Source: Phymorhynchus buccinoides
Lineage: Eukaryota > Mollusca > Gastropoda > Neogastropoda > Raphitomidae
DNA: 64,000 nucleotides
Direction of reading: 5' to 3'
Assembly (NCBI GenBank): GCA_017654935.2
Contig: CM065690.1
Coordinates: forward strand, 38,710,793 to 38,774,792
The notes below the pieces were generated by a model. The model did no database searches and had not been told where the DNA came from. It was given only the letters and a program-made list of their open reading frames with translations. Made by a program: the position numbers and the translations under genes. Below are positions 1 to 12,700 of this stretch, piece by piece; position 1 is the first letter of the stretch, and every line of letters starts with the position of its first letter.

Positions 1-360
1 CCTCAAGAGATGCCTTCGATCTGGGTGGATCGAAATATGGAAAAAGGCATCCTTGAGGTCTATGGAAGTCGCCCAATCCCCCGGCTGGATGAAGTTGTGA
101 ACCGAAGCAGCCGTCTCCATTCTGAACGCCATGGGGCGCAGAAAAGCATTGAGAGGAGACAAGTCCAGCACTGGACGGAACTCACAGTTCTTCTTTGGTA
201 CAGTGAACATGCGCGAGTAGAAACCCGGGCCTGGGTTGGGTACTGGAATCACAGCACCCTTGTCCAGAAGGGACTTGACCTCTGCATCCAAGATCTGAAA
301 GCGAAGAGGATCTGCAGGTGGAGAAAAGACAATCGGCACCCACGAGACAGAAGGGTACCG
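1..360 (-). pseudogene. DIRS-type reverse transcriptase, N-terminal part
   Basis: Translation of the minus strand from about 360 to 1 is open and reads through KSLLDKGAVIPV, GPGFYSRMFTVPKK, FRPVLDLSPLN, then METAASVHNF and SIDLKDAFFHISIHP. This is the fingers/palm start of an RT. The spacing and wording are those of DIRS elements rather than LINE or Gypsy RTs. An in-frame TGA occurs just upstream in this frame (within 361-420), while the neighbouring frame reads FQDVVSVESTQVLPQDDAFG. That suggests either a frameshift or a gag/pol overlap. The YxDD catalytic motif would lie outside the window. Confidence 0.75.
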
Positions 361-1504
361 AAAGCATCATCCTGGGGCAGAACCTGAGTGGACTCCACCG
401 AGACAACATCCTGGAAAAGCAGCCAGGAGATGACAAACTCCGCATGGAGTCACCTAGAGCAGCCAAGGCCGATACAAAAACGGACTATGAGTGGCCGGAC
501 CGGGCCACCACACGCTGCTACGCCCTTTCGAACCGGAAAAATCGATCGAAGTGGCGAGTCTGAGTCAAAAACAAAATGGCCCACATTTGGACAAGACTTG
601 TTCAGAATGGGCAAGCAAAGGATCGATGACGGGAAGAGACAGCTAGTACTAAATGATTAAGATGAGAATCCGCAAAACAGCAGATTCAACCTCTGAACTA
701 GCAAACTGAGAAGCCACGGTACGAATGTGCGACTGCACTTCGTAACCAACTCTACATGCTAAGACCGTTGGAAGGTAAAAATAAAAACTACCTCTGACGT
801 AGGGACAGACCGAAAGAGCAACATAGTTGCTATCGCATGACGTCAAATCTAACCAGATGACGCGGAAATGTCCCCACCGAAAAGGAAAACATGTAGACAA
901 AAGGCGAAACAGTGTGCAAACGTGACGTAGACTTAACCCATTTCAACGCCACCCAGTCAAACAACTGAGCTGACGGCTGGGCATGGAAGATCATGTTAGC
1001 CGGACAGTATAGTTCGATCGGGACGGAACCAGACCAAAAAGGATTACTGGAACGGGTGAACGAGACAACTGGTTGAACAACTCATGGTTGTAATCAGAAG
1101 AAACCATGCCTGCCAGAACAGACATCATTCGAAAGAACGGCGAAGCCGGGGCCGTTGCCCCCGCAAAAATTCGTTCAGAAGGAAGACAACAAGGGTACGG
1201 TTGAACAACTCTCGGTTGCAACCGTGAAAGAAGGAGCGCAGTAAGGCTGCAAGGCCGCCAGATACCCTTGAATGACAGAAACAGAAGGATCTGAAAAAAC
1301 CTCTTCCATAGAATCCACCGTGTGACCCGAAGTCGTAACTGACGCCGCTGGTTGAGCTGACTGACCGAAGGAAGAACAACCGACAAAAGGTCCATAACCT
1401 CCTGGTGAGAGTAGGTCCGCTGAAGAACCATACCAGCGGTAACGGGCGTGACCGGTACGGGCTGAGGCAAACGTCCCATGGACTGACTGCCCGCCGTCGT
1501 ACGG

Positions 1505-2076
1505 CCCTGGGCCTGGGGACTACCCACGGGAGAGGCCGTAGCCGCCGTGACCGTGGTGGACCCGCGAGACCATGTCGCCGTGGCCGGTCCGCTCCGGAGA
1601 ACCCTGGGTGCGGATGCCGGCCCGGTGCCTAAGGCACCGAGGCTGCCGTCGCCAGGGACCACCCACGGGAGAGGCCGTAGCCGCCGTGCCCGTGGTGGAC
1701 CCGCGAGACCATGTCGCTGTGGCCGGTCCGCTCGGAGAACTCTGGGTGCGGATACCGGCCCGGTGCCTAAGGCACCGAGGCTGCCGTCGCCAGGGACCAC
1801 CAACGGGAGAGGCCGTAGCCGACGTGCCCGTGGTGGACCCGCGAGACCATGTTGCCGTGGCCGGTCCGCTCCGGAGAACCCCGGGTGCGGATGCCGGCCC
1901 GGTGCCCAAGGCACCGAGGCTGCCGTCGCCAGGGACCACCCACGGGAGAGGCCGTAGCCGCCGTGCCCGTGGTGGACCCGCGAGACCATGTCGCCGTGGC
2001 CGGTCCGCTCGGAGAACTCCGGGTGCGGATGCCGGCCCGGTGCCTAAGGCACCGAGGCTGCCGTCGCCAGGGAAGC
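1505..2076. repeat. 138-bp GC-rich tandem repeat, four copies
   Basis: The marker AAGGCACCGAGGCTGCCGTC recurs at 1631, 1769, 1908 and 2046, giving a 138/139-bp period (46 codons). Each unit contains a near-perfect short palindrome, GGTGCCT-A-AGGCACC. Three of the four copies have CTA in the centre and one has CCA. Because the period is close to a multiple of three and the DNA is GC-rich, long open frames appear on both strands and should not be read as genes. One copy differs by a single base, which shifts the frame. Confidence 0.85.
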
Positions 2077-2079
2077 TAC

Positions 2080-2640
2080 CCCCATTAGCGGCATCGTCCG
2101 TTTTTCGGCCGGCATCACCAGGCGTAATGGTGGCATCGGTGGGTACCGCCCGGTTGTCTATAGCTCTGTAAGACAAGTCGGACAGCACCACCGGTTTCTT
2201 CGCAGCTTCTTCTTCCAGAACCGGAAGTGCCCGTGCGGTATCATGAACGCCAGGAACCAATGGGGTACGGGAGCTAGCTTGGCTAGAAGAGCCGTACTGA
2301 CCTTGTTCGGGAAAAACCCGGATGCCGGTTTGCAGCTCCATCCGTGAGAGATCTTCAACGGACAACGAATCCTGGAGTGGAAGACCAACCGTTGAAAAGG
2401 CCGGGTCAACGTCCAAAACACCCAACAACATGAGAATCATCCACCGAAATGTGCTGGACCAAACCAGCCGAATCCACTTGGGAGAAGGAGAACGGCATGG
2501 CCGAAGACTATTCGCCCGTAGAACGCAAATGAGCCAGCAATTCCGACACCACTTGCTTTGTATCTTGAACCGAACGCGAAGAATGAGACTTACTCGAACT
2601 TCTTGACCGAGATTTGACTTGGACAAAGACTTTTCTGAAG
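2080..2640 (-). pseudogene. gag-like coding remnant of the DIRS-like element
   Basis: The minus strand shows a Ser/Arg-rich stretch (VKSRSRSSSKSHSSRS) leading into VQDTKQVVSELLAHLRSTGE and a stop. In another frame there is a plausible soluble segment, about 2440-2085 (for example VGLPLQDSLSVEDLSRMELQ and EEEAAKKPVVLSDLSYRA). The two readings need a frame change to join. Position upstream of the RT and a basic, low-complexity start suggest a capsid-type protein, but no diagnostic domain is visible. Confidence 0.4.
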
Positions 2641-3345
2641 GACTAGATTTTAGAAAACGGTCTTTGTCATCCCTGGGAGGAGAAGGCTGAGGTTCCTTAG
2701 TTGAACTACTTGAAGGTTTGCTAACTAACGCCGAAGAATCTACAACCTTCTTTAGAAGGAGTAGATTCCATAACGCGAAACCCGAAGCCAGAAGCCACGC
2801 CCACCTTTTGACCAACAGGCCCGAAATCTTCACAAAGATTACAACCAAAAAGGGGGGAGGGCCGAACGAACTTACCCAAGTAGCAAAGCAACACAAGGAA
2901 AACCAAAGGAAAACAAAAGACACTCATTAAGCTGAAAGCAGGAGACAAAATTCCTGGAGAAACAGAAAAACAAACCTGCCTTCCATGCTAGCTTGAAAGA
3001 AAGTGAGTAGTCTGCTTAACCGGAAGTTACCTGGATTGGGAGTTGTGGTAGTAAGACACTCTTGGTTTTATTTCTGTCTTCCAAGCTAATCTTGTACAAA
3101 TATGCACTTTGTAGTGGAATGGTAAGGATGATAGAATAGATTACCTATTTGCTATAACAGGCATCCTCAAAGAGAAACAAAGTATCACTGTATGCCACTG
3201 TACAAGAGATAAACAGCACAATTCCACACACACACACACAAAAGAAAACTAACACAACTATTGCTCCATTGCTCTTAATCTTGCCACCCCTACCCCCACC
3301 TATTTTGGGGGGGTTAGTATATTTTCTGTGTGGGAAGTAGGGAAT

Positions 3346-3650
3346 CTTCTTCTTCTTCTTCTTTGATCACTCAGACAGTTTCCTGTCAATTATGAGTGCA
3401 GATGCGTCATGCTGCTGTTATGCGCCTAACTAAGAAATAGTTAGGCCCAGCAAGTCCGACTTCGGCCGGAGGAATTGTTTTTGAAAGTGTTTCGTGAAAA
3501 AAAGGCAGGAGAATGGACCGGTAAGGCAGAAAGATAGTAGATGACAGTAAGCAAAGGGAAAAGGCAGAGTCAAAGAGAGTGAAGGAAGTTACAAGCACAG
3601 AACTTCCAGAAGGTGAAGGAACTATTTATCCCCACGTGGGAGTAGGGAAT
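3346..3650. repeat. Interspersed repeat family with (CTT/GAA)n end, copy 1
   Basis: This copy starts with a CTT run and contains CAGTTTCCTGTCAATTATGA, TAGTTAGGCCCAGCAAGTCC and a block ending CCAGAAGGTGAAGGAAC. Related copies are at 5110-5484, 13088-13378, 16690-17008, 22795-22860 (short), 26793-27078, 49588-49945 and 61385-61632, in both orientations. The trinucleotide tail suggests a SINE-like element; I see no clear Pol III boxes. Confidence 0.7.
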
Positions 3651-3681
3651 GAACTAAACAAATATTGTGCATTCCAGTCAC

Positions 3682-3778
3682 CTGGCCCCATGAAGTGAAA
3701 GAACAGCTGCAGCAGAAAGCGTGGATCGTAGCACTCCTCTCTGGACATCAGCCTCTCAGCCTTCACTGCGCTCTCGCT
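3682..3778 (-). CDS. URB1: URB1 exon 26 (last one in the window)
   Basis: 97 bp, CCCTTCCAG|AGCGAG to GGGCCAG|GTGACT. Reads SESAVKAERLMSREECYDPR then FLLQLFFHFMGP, matching human DDLYDPCFLLHLFSELTRP. Ends phase 1, so coding must continue further left, beyond base 1. Confidence 0.92.
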
Positions 3779-6700
3779 CTGGAAGGGGGAAAAAAGCCAT
3801 CCATTATAAACAATAAGTATTTCCTAGAGAGATCTAAAGATTGAAAAATATAAATATCATACTAGGAGAAAGGCAACTGACTGAAAAGTATCACCATCAA
3901 TTATCTTCATTCATTGCCGTTCAACAACAAAGAGGGGAAAATAGTTTGACAAGTTTTAGTATAGTAGTATAGCATAGTAGAGGGACTGGCTACATCAGCC
4001 TAGGCCTCGCGGCCTATCAAGCGTCCCCTTCGTACTTTTCATAAATGTGGGTTGCGCTTGCGCACTCATAAATAATGTTGAAATAATGTTGAAATCCAAA
4101 TTAACATGGACTATTATTAAAATGACTGGCCAAAGTTATGGCTGATCTCACTCAGTTGGATGATGAGTGGGGCAATGTGCCCCCCCCCCCCCCCCCCCCC
4201 CCCCCGAGTGTGGCAATGTGCCCCCCCTCACCGTAAAGCTAACGAAAATTTACAATTATAAACTGAAGGGATTTGATGGGCTCTCATGAAGCAAAGTACA
4301 AAGTTAAGGCATGACATAGGCAGTGAAAAGTGGTGGTAAGAAAAAATATGGGAAGATGAGAAAGAAAGATTACTCTTAATTTAAAAAAAAAACGAACTTC
4401 AGGCTGAGCCATTGTAAAAAACACACAGCACAACCCTAAATTGAGGCACATAGCCTGAAGAGAAGCATTGATGCCTCACCATGTTGAACTCCATGGAGCG
4501 GAGGAGGGGGAAGTTGAGGACGGTGCTCTGCATGGTGTCCACACTCAGCAGCTGCAGGACGTTGTCCAGCCGGGTCTCCTGGCGCAGGGAGCGGCCCTCC
4601 TTCTTCCTCACCGCCAGCTGCTGCACAGCCTTGTCTCCCCACGGGCCTGGACTGAACACAAACAGCACATCACTAAGCACGACGTTGTCCAGCCTGGTCT
4701 CTTGCCCTCCTTGTCTCCCCACGGGCCTGGACTGAACACAAACAGCACATCACTGAGCAGGACGTCGTCCAGCCTTGTCTCCCCACGGGCCTGGACTGAA
4801 CACAAACAGCACATCACTGAGCAGGACGTCGTCCAGCCTTGTCTCCCCACGGGCCTGGACTGAACACAAACAGCACATCACTAAGCAGGACGTCGTCCAG
4901 CCTTGTCTCCCCACGGGCCTGGACTGAACACAAACAGCACATCACTAAGCAGGACGTTGTCCAGCCTGGTCTTCTGCCCTCCTTGTCTCCCCACGGGCCT
5001 GGACTGAACACAAACAGCACATCACTGAGCAGGACGTCGTCCAGCTTTGTCTCCCCACGGGCCTGGACTGAACACAAACAGCACATCACTGAGCAGGACT
5101 CCGGCAGTGAGTGGATGGATGCCTCGTGCCGCCATTCGGGGAGCTGGATGACCCCACCCTCCACGAGTCTCCCCATAGGGATACCGAGGGGTCTTTTGCA
5201 TAAATAGTTACCCCACCATCAGGAAGTTCTGTGCTTGTAACTTCCTCTAATGCGTCCCTCTCTTTGGCTCTGCCTTTTCCCTTTGTTTTCTGTCATCTAC
5301 TATCTTTCTGATTCATTGGCCCCATTCTCCTGCCTTTTCCCCCAACAAATCTTTCCATCTGAGCTCCTCTGAGTCCGAAATTGGAATGTGTCAGCTGAAC
5401 ACAGTGGGCAGACCAGTGAAAACTAACATATACATACCTTACCCCTTATGGCCATACCGCCTGGGAACACAGAAGAAGAAGACTAAGCATGACTGCCTGT
5501 GCTCATTATTACAATGAGCAACTCCTACAAAGTTTTGAAAATTCTGAAAGTTGAAAAGCCACATAAAACAACCCTCTTAGGAAAAAAATGGTTGAAAAAC
5601 TTTGGTTTGTATGGAAGTTGAAACCAAACTTTTTAGGGGGAAAACAGTTTAAGAACCTTTGCTTACCTGAATTTCTGTTTTCCATGCAGATCACATGCAA
5701 ACATCAGGTACAGGAGGTTTTGATCTGCACAACAATAATCAAAGATGTTTGAATGGTACATGTATTATCACATTCATACGTTATTTAACAAGTATATTCT
5801 TGTATTCAGTAAGCACTGTTTTATAGAAAACTGGATTATAAAACGGATGTGGAACTCCCATCTTAACCCTTTCACCGCCAAAGTCGCATTTTAGCACCAC
5901 AGTTATTATAATACCTATGTCACTAAAAGCATCAAATTGGGCTCTGTTATTCAAAGACCCTATTGTCTTAGTTTTGGGAAGTAAGGATATACCCTATTTC
6001 GAGGGGTGAATGCCAGAACTGCCTATCTGTGTTCTTTATTCCTTTTGAGATAGACCGTTCTGGCAGGCACCCCTCGATTTTACATCTGTCACAGAAGAAT
6101 CCCCAATACTGCAGATGGATTTTGTTCTCTACCCAGGTAAATTTAATGGACATTTTTGGCTGAAATAAGGCTGGCGGTGAAAGGGTTAAGGTGTGCCACA
6201 TCTAGACATACTCTCCAAAATATGAAAGGGTTAAGGTGTGTCACATCTAGACATACTCTCCAAAATATTCTGTCTTCTTCATCCCATGGGTTTTCACTTA
6301 TTGCAGGCTTTATAATAGTATTCATTCGCTAATTGTCATCAAGAATATAGTGATAGTTCTAGTCCTAGGTCATCCTGCAAATATAGTACCACATAAAAAA
6401 CATCTTTACACTGTTTTTGTGTGCTTTTTTTATCTTTAATGTTTTAAACAGCTAAATCATTCGCAAAAGAATACAAAATAAAGGGTAATCCATAACAGTT
6501 TCAGAGTTTGTGAGAACTACAGCAAAGAGAATGGCAGGAGATCAGGTGCCTATGAATCTCAAAAAACCCTTGCTAAGCCATTTCTTCCAGCATTGAAATT
6601 TGGAAGTTGTGATGAGAAAGTAGACTGGTCACTGAGTTTATGGATGCTCCTGGGAAATTTCAAAAATCCTGCATGGCAAGGTTCTAAGGGCCGCCCAGTT

Positions 6701-9700
6701 AACAGTTTGACTTAAACAATCCTAAAGATTCCTGGTAAAGGCATGTAAATATTTATCTGTATTCATTTTTTTAATAGTCTACACATGCGAGAAACCGACA
6801 AAACGTTTATAAATAGGACATTTGTTGCTTCTCAAATTCTCATAATCCGGCGATGCCGGCTCCAGGCAAAAAAAAAAATCCTGCATTTCAGGACATCCTG
6901 AAAGCAGGATCATCCATGTGAGTGTGACCATAGAGACAGGATCATCGCCACATTCTACTAAGTTTTACTGCTGAAAAAACAACTTAGCAGCAGAGTTTTA
7001 AGATTCAAATGCGTATTGGATCCAGCCATTGGTTACCTGTGATGCTGAGGGTGGCACTGTAGGCAGCCCTGAGGACAGGCTGGGGTAGCACGGAGCAGCA
7101 GGACTTCTGCACCTTGGCCAGGCACACCAGCAGGGACAGCAGCTCACACCTTACCCTCTCGTGCTCCTTCTCTTGCAGCACCACCAGAAAGCCCGTGTGG
7201 CCCACAATCTTCTCACACAGATCCACCATCAGGCTACCATCAGAGGCGGAAACCAGACTCAGCGACGTTGCGCCAGAAGGCATCGTCAAAGTCGATTCGT
7301 TCATCCACAAGAAGAAATCCTTGTGGCTTGAATCCACTCCCCATCTGGTGGTCAAGTTCTTTCCCCCCTCTTCATCAAACAGTGCAACACATTTCTTGAA
7401 CAAGGAGGACTTGTCAATGAGACTGAAACGTCTGGCTACGAAGGCGTTCAAACTGTAGGGCTTTGTGTGTGCTGCGGCAGGACTTTTAGCTAAAGCTTCA
7501 GAGTTCACAGCAACAGTGCTCCTTTGTTTGGAAGTGATATTGATGACTATTTCGTCATCTTCAGCAACACTGTTTTGTTTCTTAGAAGCGACAGCAATGA
7601 CATTGTCTTCCTCGTCAGCACTATCACTGTCATCACTGGAACTCTGATTTCCTTCACCTTCCTTGTCCGCATTTTCCTCTTCAAGGTCCACATGATCTTC
7701 TTTACTTGCAAGCTCCTCTGGAACAAATAATAACAATAATGACAATTTATATAGCGCTTATTCTCCTTACAGGGCTCTAAGCGCTTCACAAAGAAGTTAA
7801 AAATCTGAGCAAAAACAACAAAACAACGCACTTATCATAAGGAACAACCCGAAACAAAATCACGATAATTACATTTACGTCCCCCCCCCCCCCCCCCCTT
7901 TCACACTCCCCTAGAATCCAAACCATTACAAACAGCGTTTTCCACGCAACAGTTCATTTTCATAAAATTTAAAACATATTAAACAAGTAAATAAAATTTA
8001 GGCTTAAAATATAAGCAATCCCCCCACCAACATATTGTTTAATGATAAAGAATAAATAGCAAAGATGTAAAGTCAAAGGCACTGAAATACTTCATAGGTT
8101 TATTTTTATAACAGAGGAACTTATAAGAAATTTGGATTTTCCGAGAGATTTTTGTTGTTGTTGAGAGATTTGTGTTCAATTCACATCACTGATACATTTA
8201 TAACCTCATTCAAGTTCTTTCATATGCACAGGGTCTGCTCAATTCCATAATAGTCAGTTTCTCTTTTTCTCTGGCTAGGTTACATCCTTACATCCAGGGT
8301 ACAATTTAAAATGAAACATAGGAAGCACATCTCCGTCAACTCTAAAGCATTTCACCGACCTCTGATTAGCAGATGCAACTCCATAGTATCATTTTTCTAT
8401 CTTCCATAGTGTCACTTTCACCATCCTCTAAATCAACAATTTCTTGTTTTTTAAGTTTTAAAATCTGAGGTTCTCCATATCTTGCTTTAATAGTGATCTC
8501 AGATTTTGACTTTTCTTTTATCTGGAAGTCGTGAGTGACGGAAGATCAATTTTTTATTTTTTTTATAGATAAAGACCTCAATCAATGCTCTTTGTGTCTT
8601 CCATGTTCCAATACAATAATTTAGCATTAGTATTGAGCTGAATATCAAAACATACCTTTAGCAAATATCCGTTGAACAAGCTGCCTCAATAAAGCCACAT
8701 ATTGTACATCTTTGAAATGGTACCTGAAAATATAAAATTAAAAACAATAACAACAACTGATGTTACTAAACAAACAATACAATTATTATAACTTCACACG
8801 CATGTATGCATAAACTAGTCATTCACAAAAATATTGTTAAGAATGGCCCCAAAATAGTATATAAACAAAGTGATGGAACATTTACAGTTGATTCTGTCAG
8901 AGATCTGCAGCCAGTGCAGAAATGGTGTTGTATGTTCTAATTTTGAAGATATTGAAATCAGTTGAGATAAGCAGCTGCAATTTGGAGATCTGTAAAGTCA
9001 AATTTTACAGTATTACTATTACACTTTGGAGGACCAATAAAAAGGTATCACAATGTCAATAATGTTGTTTTTTTTAAAAACATTTCACTTTCAAACCAAA
9101 GTTCTGGTAGTGTTAGTACCCGGTAGATCAACAGTCACAAACTGAACCTGTCTTACAAAAAACTACAGAGGAATGCTCGATATATGCTGATGTAAACAGA
9201 GGCTTTGGCCTAATATAACACCATAAACATAATGACATTCATATAAATATTCAAATACTTTAGGAAAAATTGTCCACATAAACACAAAACCCTGTCAGCA
9301 TATACTGACACCAAAATAAATTATTAATATCATTTACAGAAATTGAAAAGAAAACCCCCAAACAAAAACAAAACGCAATGCTTACTTCAAGCAAAAGATG
9401 ACGATATCTGGCCAAATGGATTTAATGTCAGATCTGACCTCTGCCTGAACTGTCTGTGGACAAAAAATAAAAGCAAAACTGATGTGTTTTTCCTTCCTAA
9501 ACACAAGAGATACACACACAACACATGCACACAACCAGACACACACATAAACATACCACACCCAAGCACACACACACACACATTCAGTATTCACACTCAC
9601 TCACACACAGACACACACAAGCATATCGCTCCTGTTAATATCGCTTGCTGGTGGGTTAAGCATTTAAACCGAGAGTCTGGAACCACAACCTATTCATGGT

Positions 9701-12700
9701 GCTACAACAGAACATTTTTAAAGCACAAAGATACAATCACAAAACAACAACCACAATGCACGCATGCACACACACACACTCATATCTGACAAAAAAATAC
9801 ATTCAAGAAGATCCAGGCATGGGTGATCAGAAGCTTAGCTGGCTCAGCAGGCATGGGAATTGTCAGAGACAAAAAACTCTAAAAAGCCCCCCCTCCCCTC
9901 ATTTTTACAGCGCTAAAATATATTATCATCATAAAAATGGAAGTATTTAGTAACTAAAACTTTGCCCTAAAAAAAAAAATTCCGCAGAAATCTGCACATT
10001 TGTGGACAATTCCCATGCCTGCTCAGCCAATCCACACATCCAACTTTTAACTCTTTTTTTCCCCAGAAGGAGCCAGAAAGAGCTATTGATCATAGGGATT
10101 CAAAAGATTGGAACAAATAAGAACTTACCAAACAAAGCAGATCTTGGCAAAGGCGAACCAAACTCTGCAGACAGCACTTCTTTTCTTCATCATCATCAGA
10201 CTTCCCCCCACCAACGCTGCCAATCAGACATCGCAGACAGGCAACCAGAACTTGGCCCGCCTTGGACTCAAACTGACTCCACTTCTGTTCGTAGCTGTGC
10301 GATGTGACGTCTCCTTGTTTTAGCTGAAGGCAGGCTTGCAGGGACTGGTGCCTCAGAGTGGCTGCCAGCAGCTGAACGTGAGATTGGTGGAGGGTGGCGT
10401 CCTGATGCTTTGCCATCATCAACAGCAGCTTTCTCTGCAGCTTGTCCACCCTGGGTGGCTCTGGGAGATGGATGGTAATTGTTGTTTGGTTTATGAGCTC
10501 AGGAATTTGCAGATTAATAATTAACAAGCAGCAATGAATAATCGCTTACATGTACGCATGCATGAACGATTACATGTACGCATGCATGAACACTTACATG
10601 TACGCATGCATGAACACTTGCATGTACGCACGCATGAACATTTACATGTATGCATGCATGAACACTTACATGAACGCATGCATGAACACTTACATGTACA
10701 CACATACACAGAAGCATTCACACTTACACACACACACATACAGTACACACAAACACATACATACACACACAAGCATGCACACTCACACACAAGCATGCAC
10801 ACTCACTCATTCTCAAAACACACACATTCATGCACTCAAACACACACACACATTCATGCACTCAAACACACACAGAGCGAGCACGTACACACACACTCAC
10901 ATACATAAAAACACACCAAACGAACGGTTACTAACCAATCTTGTCCATGTTGATGAGATAGCAGATCACAGGAAGCAGAGTGGGGTCTGCCTGACGCACA
11001 GCAAACTGTGCACTGCTCAGAAGATCACAGACCACTTTACTTATCACACTGATGCCCTCATCCTCTGCCACAGTCTCTGTAAGTGTAAGGAAAACAAACC
11101 AGAGAGAATATTGAATGAAAAAATAGGATGGCAAATCGCATGAAACAGAATAAGATTTGCTTGACGCACAGTAACTGCTGATCAGATCACAAGACCACTT
11201 TACTTATCACATTGAGGCCTTCATGTTCTATCATAGAGACTTTGTAAAAGAAGATATTGACAAAAATATAGGATTCGTGACTTATATTCCACAGAAGGGA
11301 AAACCTTTTATAATTATAGAACAGAAAACATCCATGACGGAAGCTATGAAGATTGGAGAGAGCATTTAGTAAATTATACGATTCATGACTTATTGCAGAT
11401 GGGAACATGTTTTTATATGTAATGAATAGACCACCTTATTTATGATGGAAGCTGCAAAGATTTTGGGGAAAATTAGGCCATGCAAACATTACATGCAATA
11501 AATCTCATGCACTTATCTGCAAATAAGCATAATAACACATGCACCACATGCCACACACATACCTGCACGCGCGCACACACACACCATTTATTCCTTTCGT
11601 CTATTTTTCAAAGTACATATATATATATATAAAGAAAAGGTACCTTCCATGTCCCGAAACACTTGTAGGTAGAGGACCATGAAAGAGTGGTAGCATCCTT
11701 GAATCAAGACCTTCCTCTTTTTCTGCAGCCATCGTGCACACGAGGAGCGACACTGGGAGCTATGCACCATCAACAATCGCAGCAAGGGGAGCAGATCACC
11801 CTCAGATTGCTCTGTCTCCACTCTCTTCAACAGGCCCTGAAAAGAGGCGCCCGAACAGGCTGATTCCGCCAGGTGAGGGTCCGTCTGAAGACAGTTCAGA
11901 GCCAGAGTGTCCAGATGTTTGTCAATCGACACTGATACTACTGCCAGCATTCCTTTGATAGAAGACTGCAGGTCTTTGTAACCGGACAGAGTTTTCACCG
12001 TTTGGTTGTTCGACTCTATCTGTTTGACTAGCCTGCACACACAGCTTGCGAGAGGGGAGGCCGTTTTGCTAGGAGGTTCGCTCGAGAAATTCTCCACCGG
12101 CAGAGAAAGCATGGCTAGCAGACCTTCAATCTGCTCTTTGGGGCTTCCCATGGACAGTAAAGACTCCAGGCACATACACAATAATGGCTGAACATCCACG
12201 GGTATCTGACCACTCTTGGTTGACTCGGACGCGGCTTTGAGCATGTGACGTAATTTGGAAACGACGTCCCACGGAAGCTCTTTTTCAGTTGGGTGGTCCT
12301 TGAGACGCATGACATGAATGATGTCGCAGAGTTGAAATACCAACCCCTCTCGGGCTGTACCCCCCTGCTTGAAGCCCTCTCCAAACAGCCACCGGTCGAT
12401 CAGAGGGTGACCCATTATGCAGGTGGAAACTGCCCTGCACAAGTCCACGTCTTTCTGTGCTGAATTATCAACTTGTGTTTGGGATTCCTCCTGTTTCTGA
12501 GCCTTGACGCTGGTACCAATGGTTTGGGTCACGTGAAGACAAACAGCTCTCAAAGTCTCCACAGCCACATCTTTCAGCTTTTCATTCAAAAGGTCTCCCT
12601 AAGAGAAAAAAACAAACATAATTTAATTGCAACAGTTAAATGCATATATTTTTTATTATTATTACCTGATATTTGAAACAAACATCACACTACTTGTACC

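Larger units (their letters stand above)
1..2925 (-). mobile_element. DIRS-like retrotransposon, degenerate, cut by the window edge
   Basis: Reading the minus strand, a gag-like part (about 2640 down to 2080) is followed by a GC-rich tandem repeat, then a poorly coding stretch, then the start of a reverse transcriptase that runs off the window at base 1. The RT has the DIRS style (conserved GFYSR, VPKK, FRPVLDLSPLN and SIDLKDAFFH). Several in-frame stops and frame changes show the copy is dead. No terminal repeats or tyrosine recombinase are visible; these would lie to the left. It lies downstream of the last URB1 exon seen, probably in a URB1 intron, although the gene's end is not visible. 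Confidence 0.65.

Noticed and set aside
991..2923. Long open frames on both strands (up to 467 codons)
   Set aside because: They result from a GC-rich, nearly codon-periodic 138-bp tandem repeat and a dead retroelement. No single frame shows conserved domains throughout.
4180..4205. Biological role for the long poly(C) runs
   Set aside because: Such homopolymers recur at several places and are prone to sequencing and assembly error. Nothing else supports a role.
10534..11143. His/Thr- and Cys-rich frames near the CA repeats
   Set aside because: Simple repeats are open in all frames. Same for 33325-33540, 38943-39322, 44689-45073, 55099-55407 and 62226-62856.
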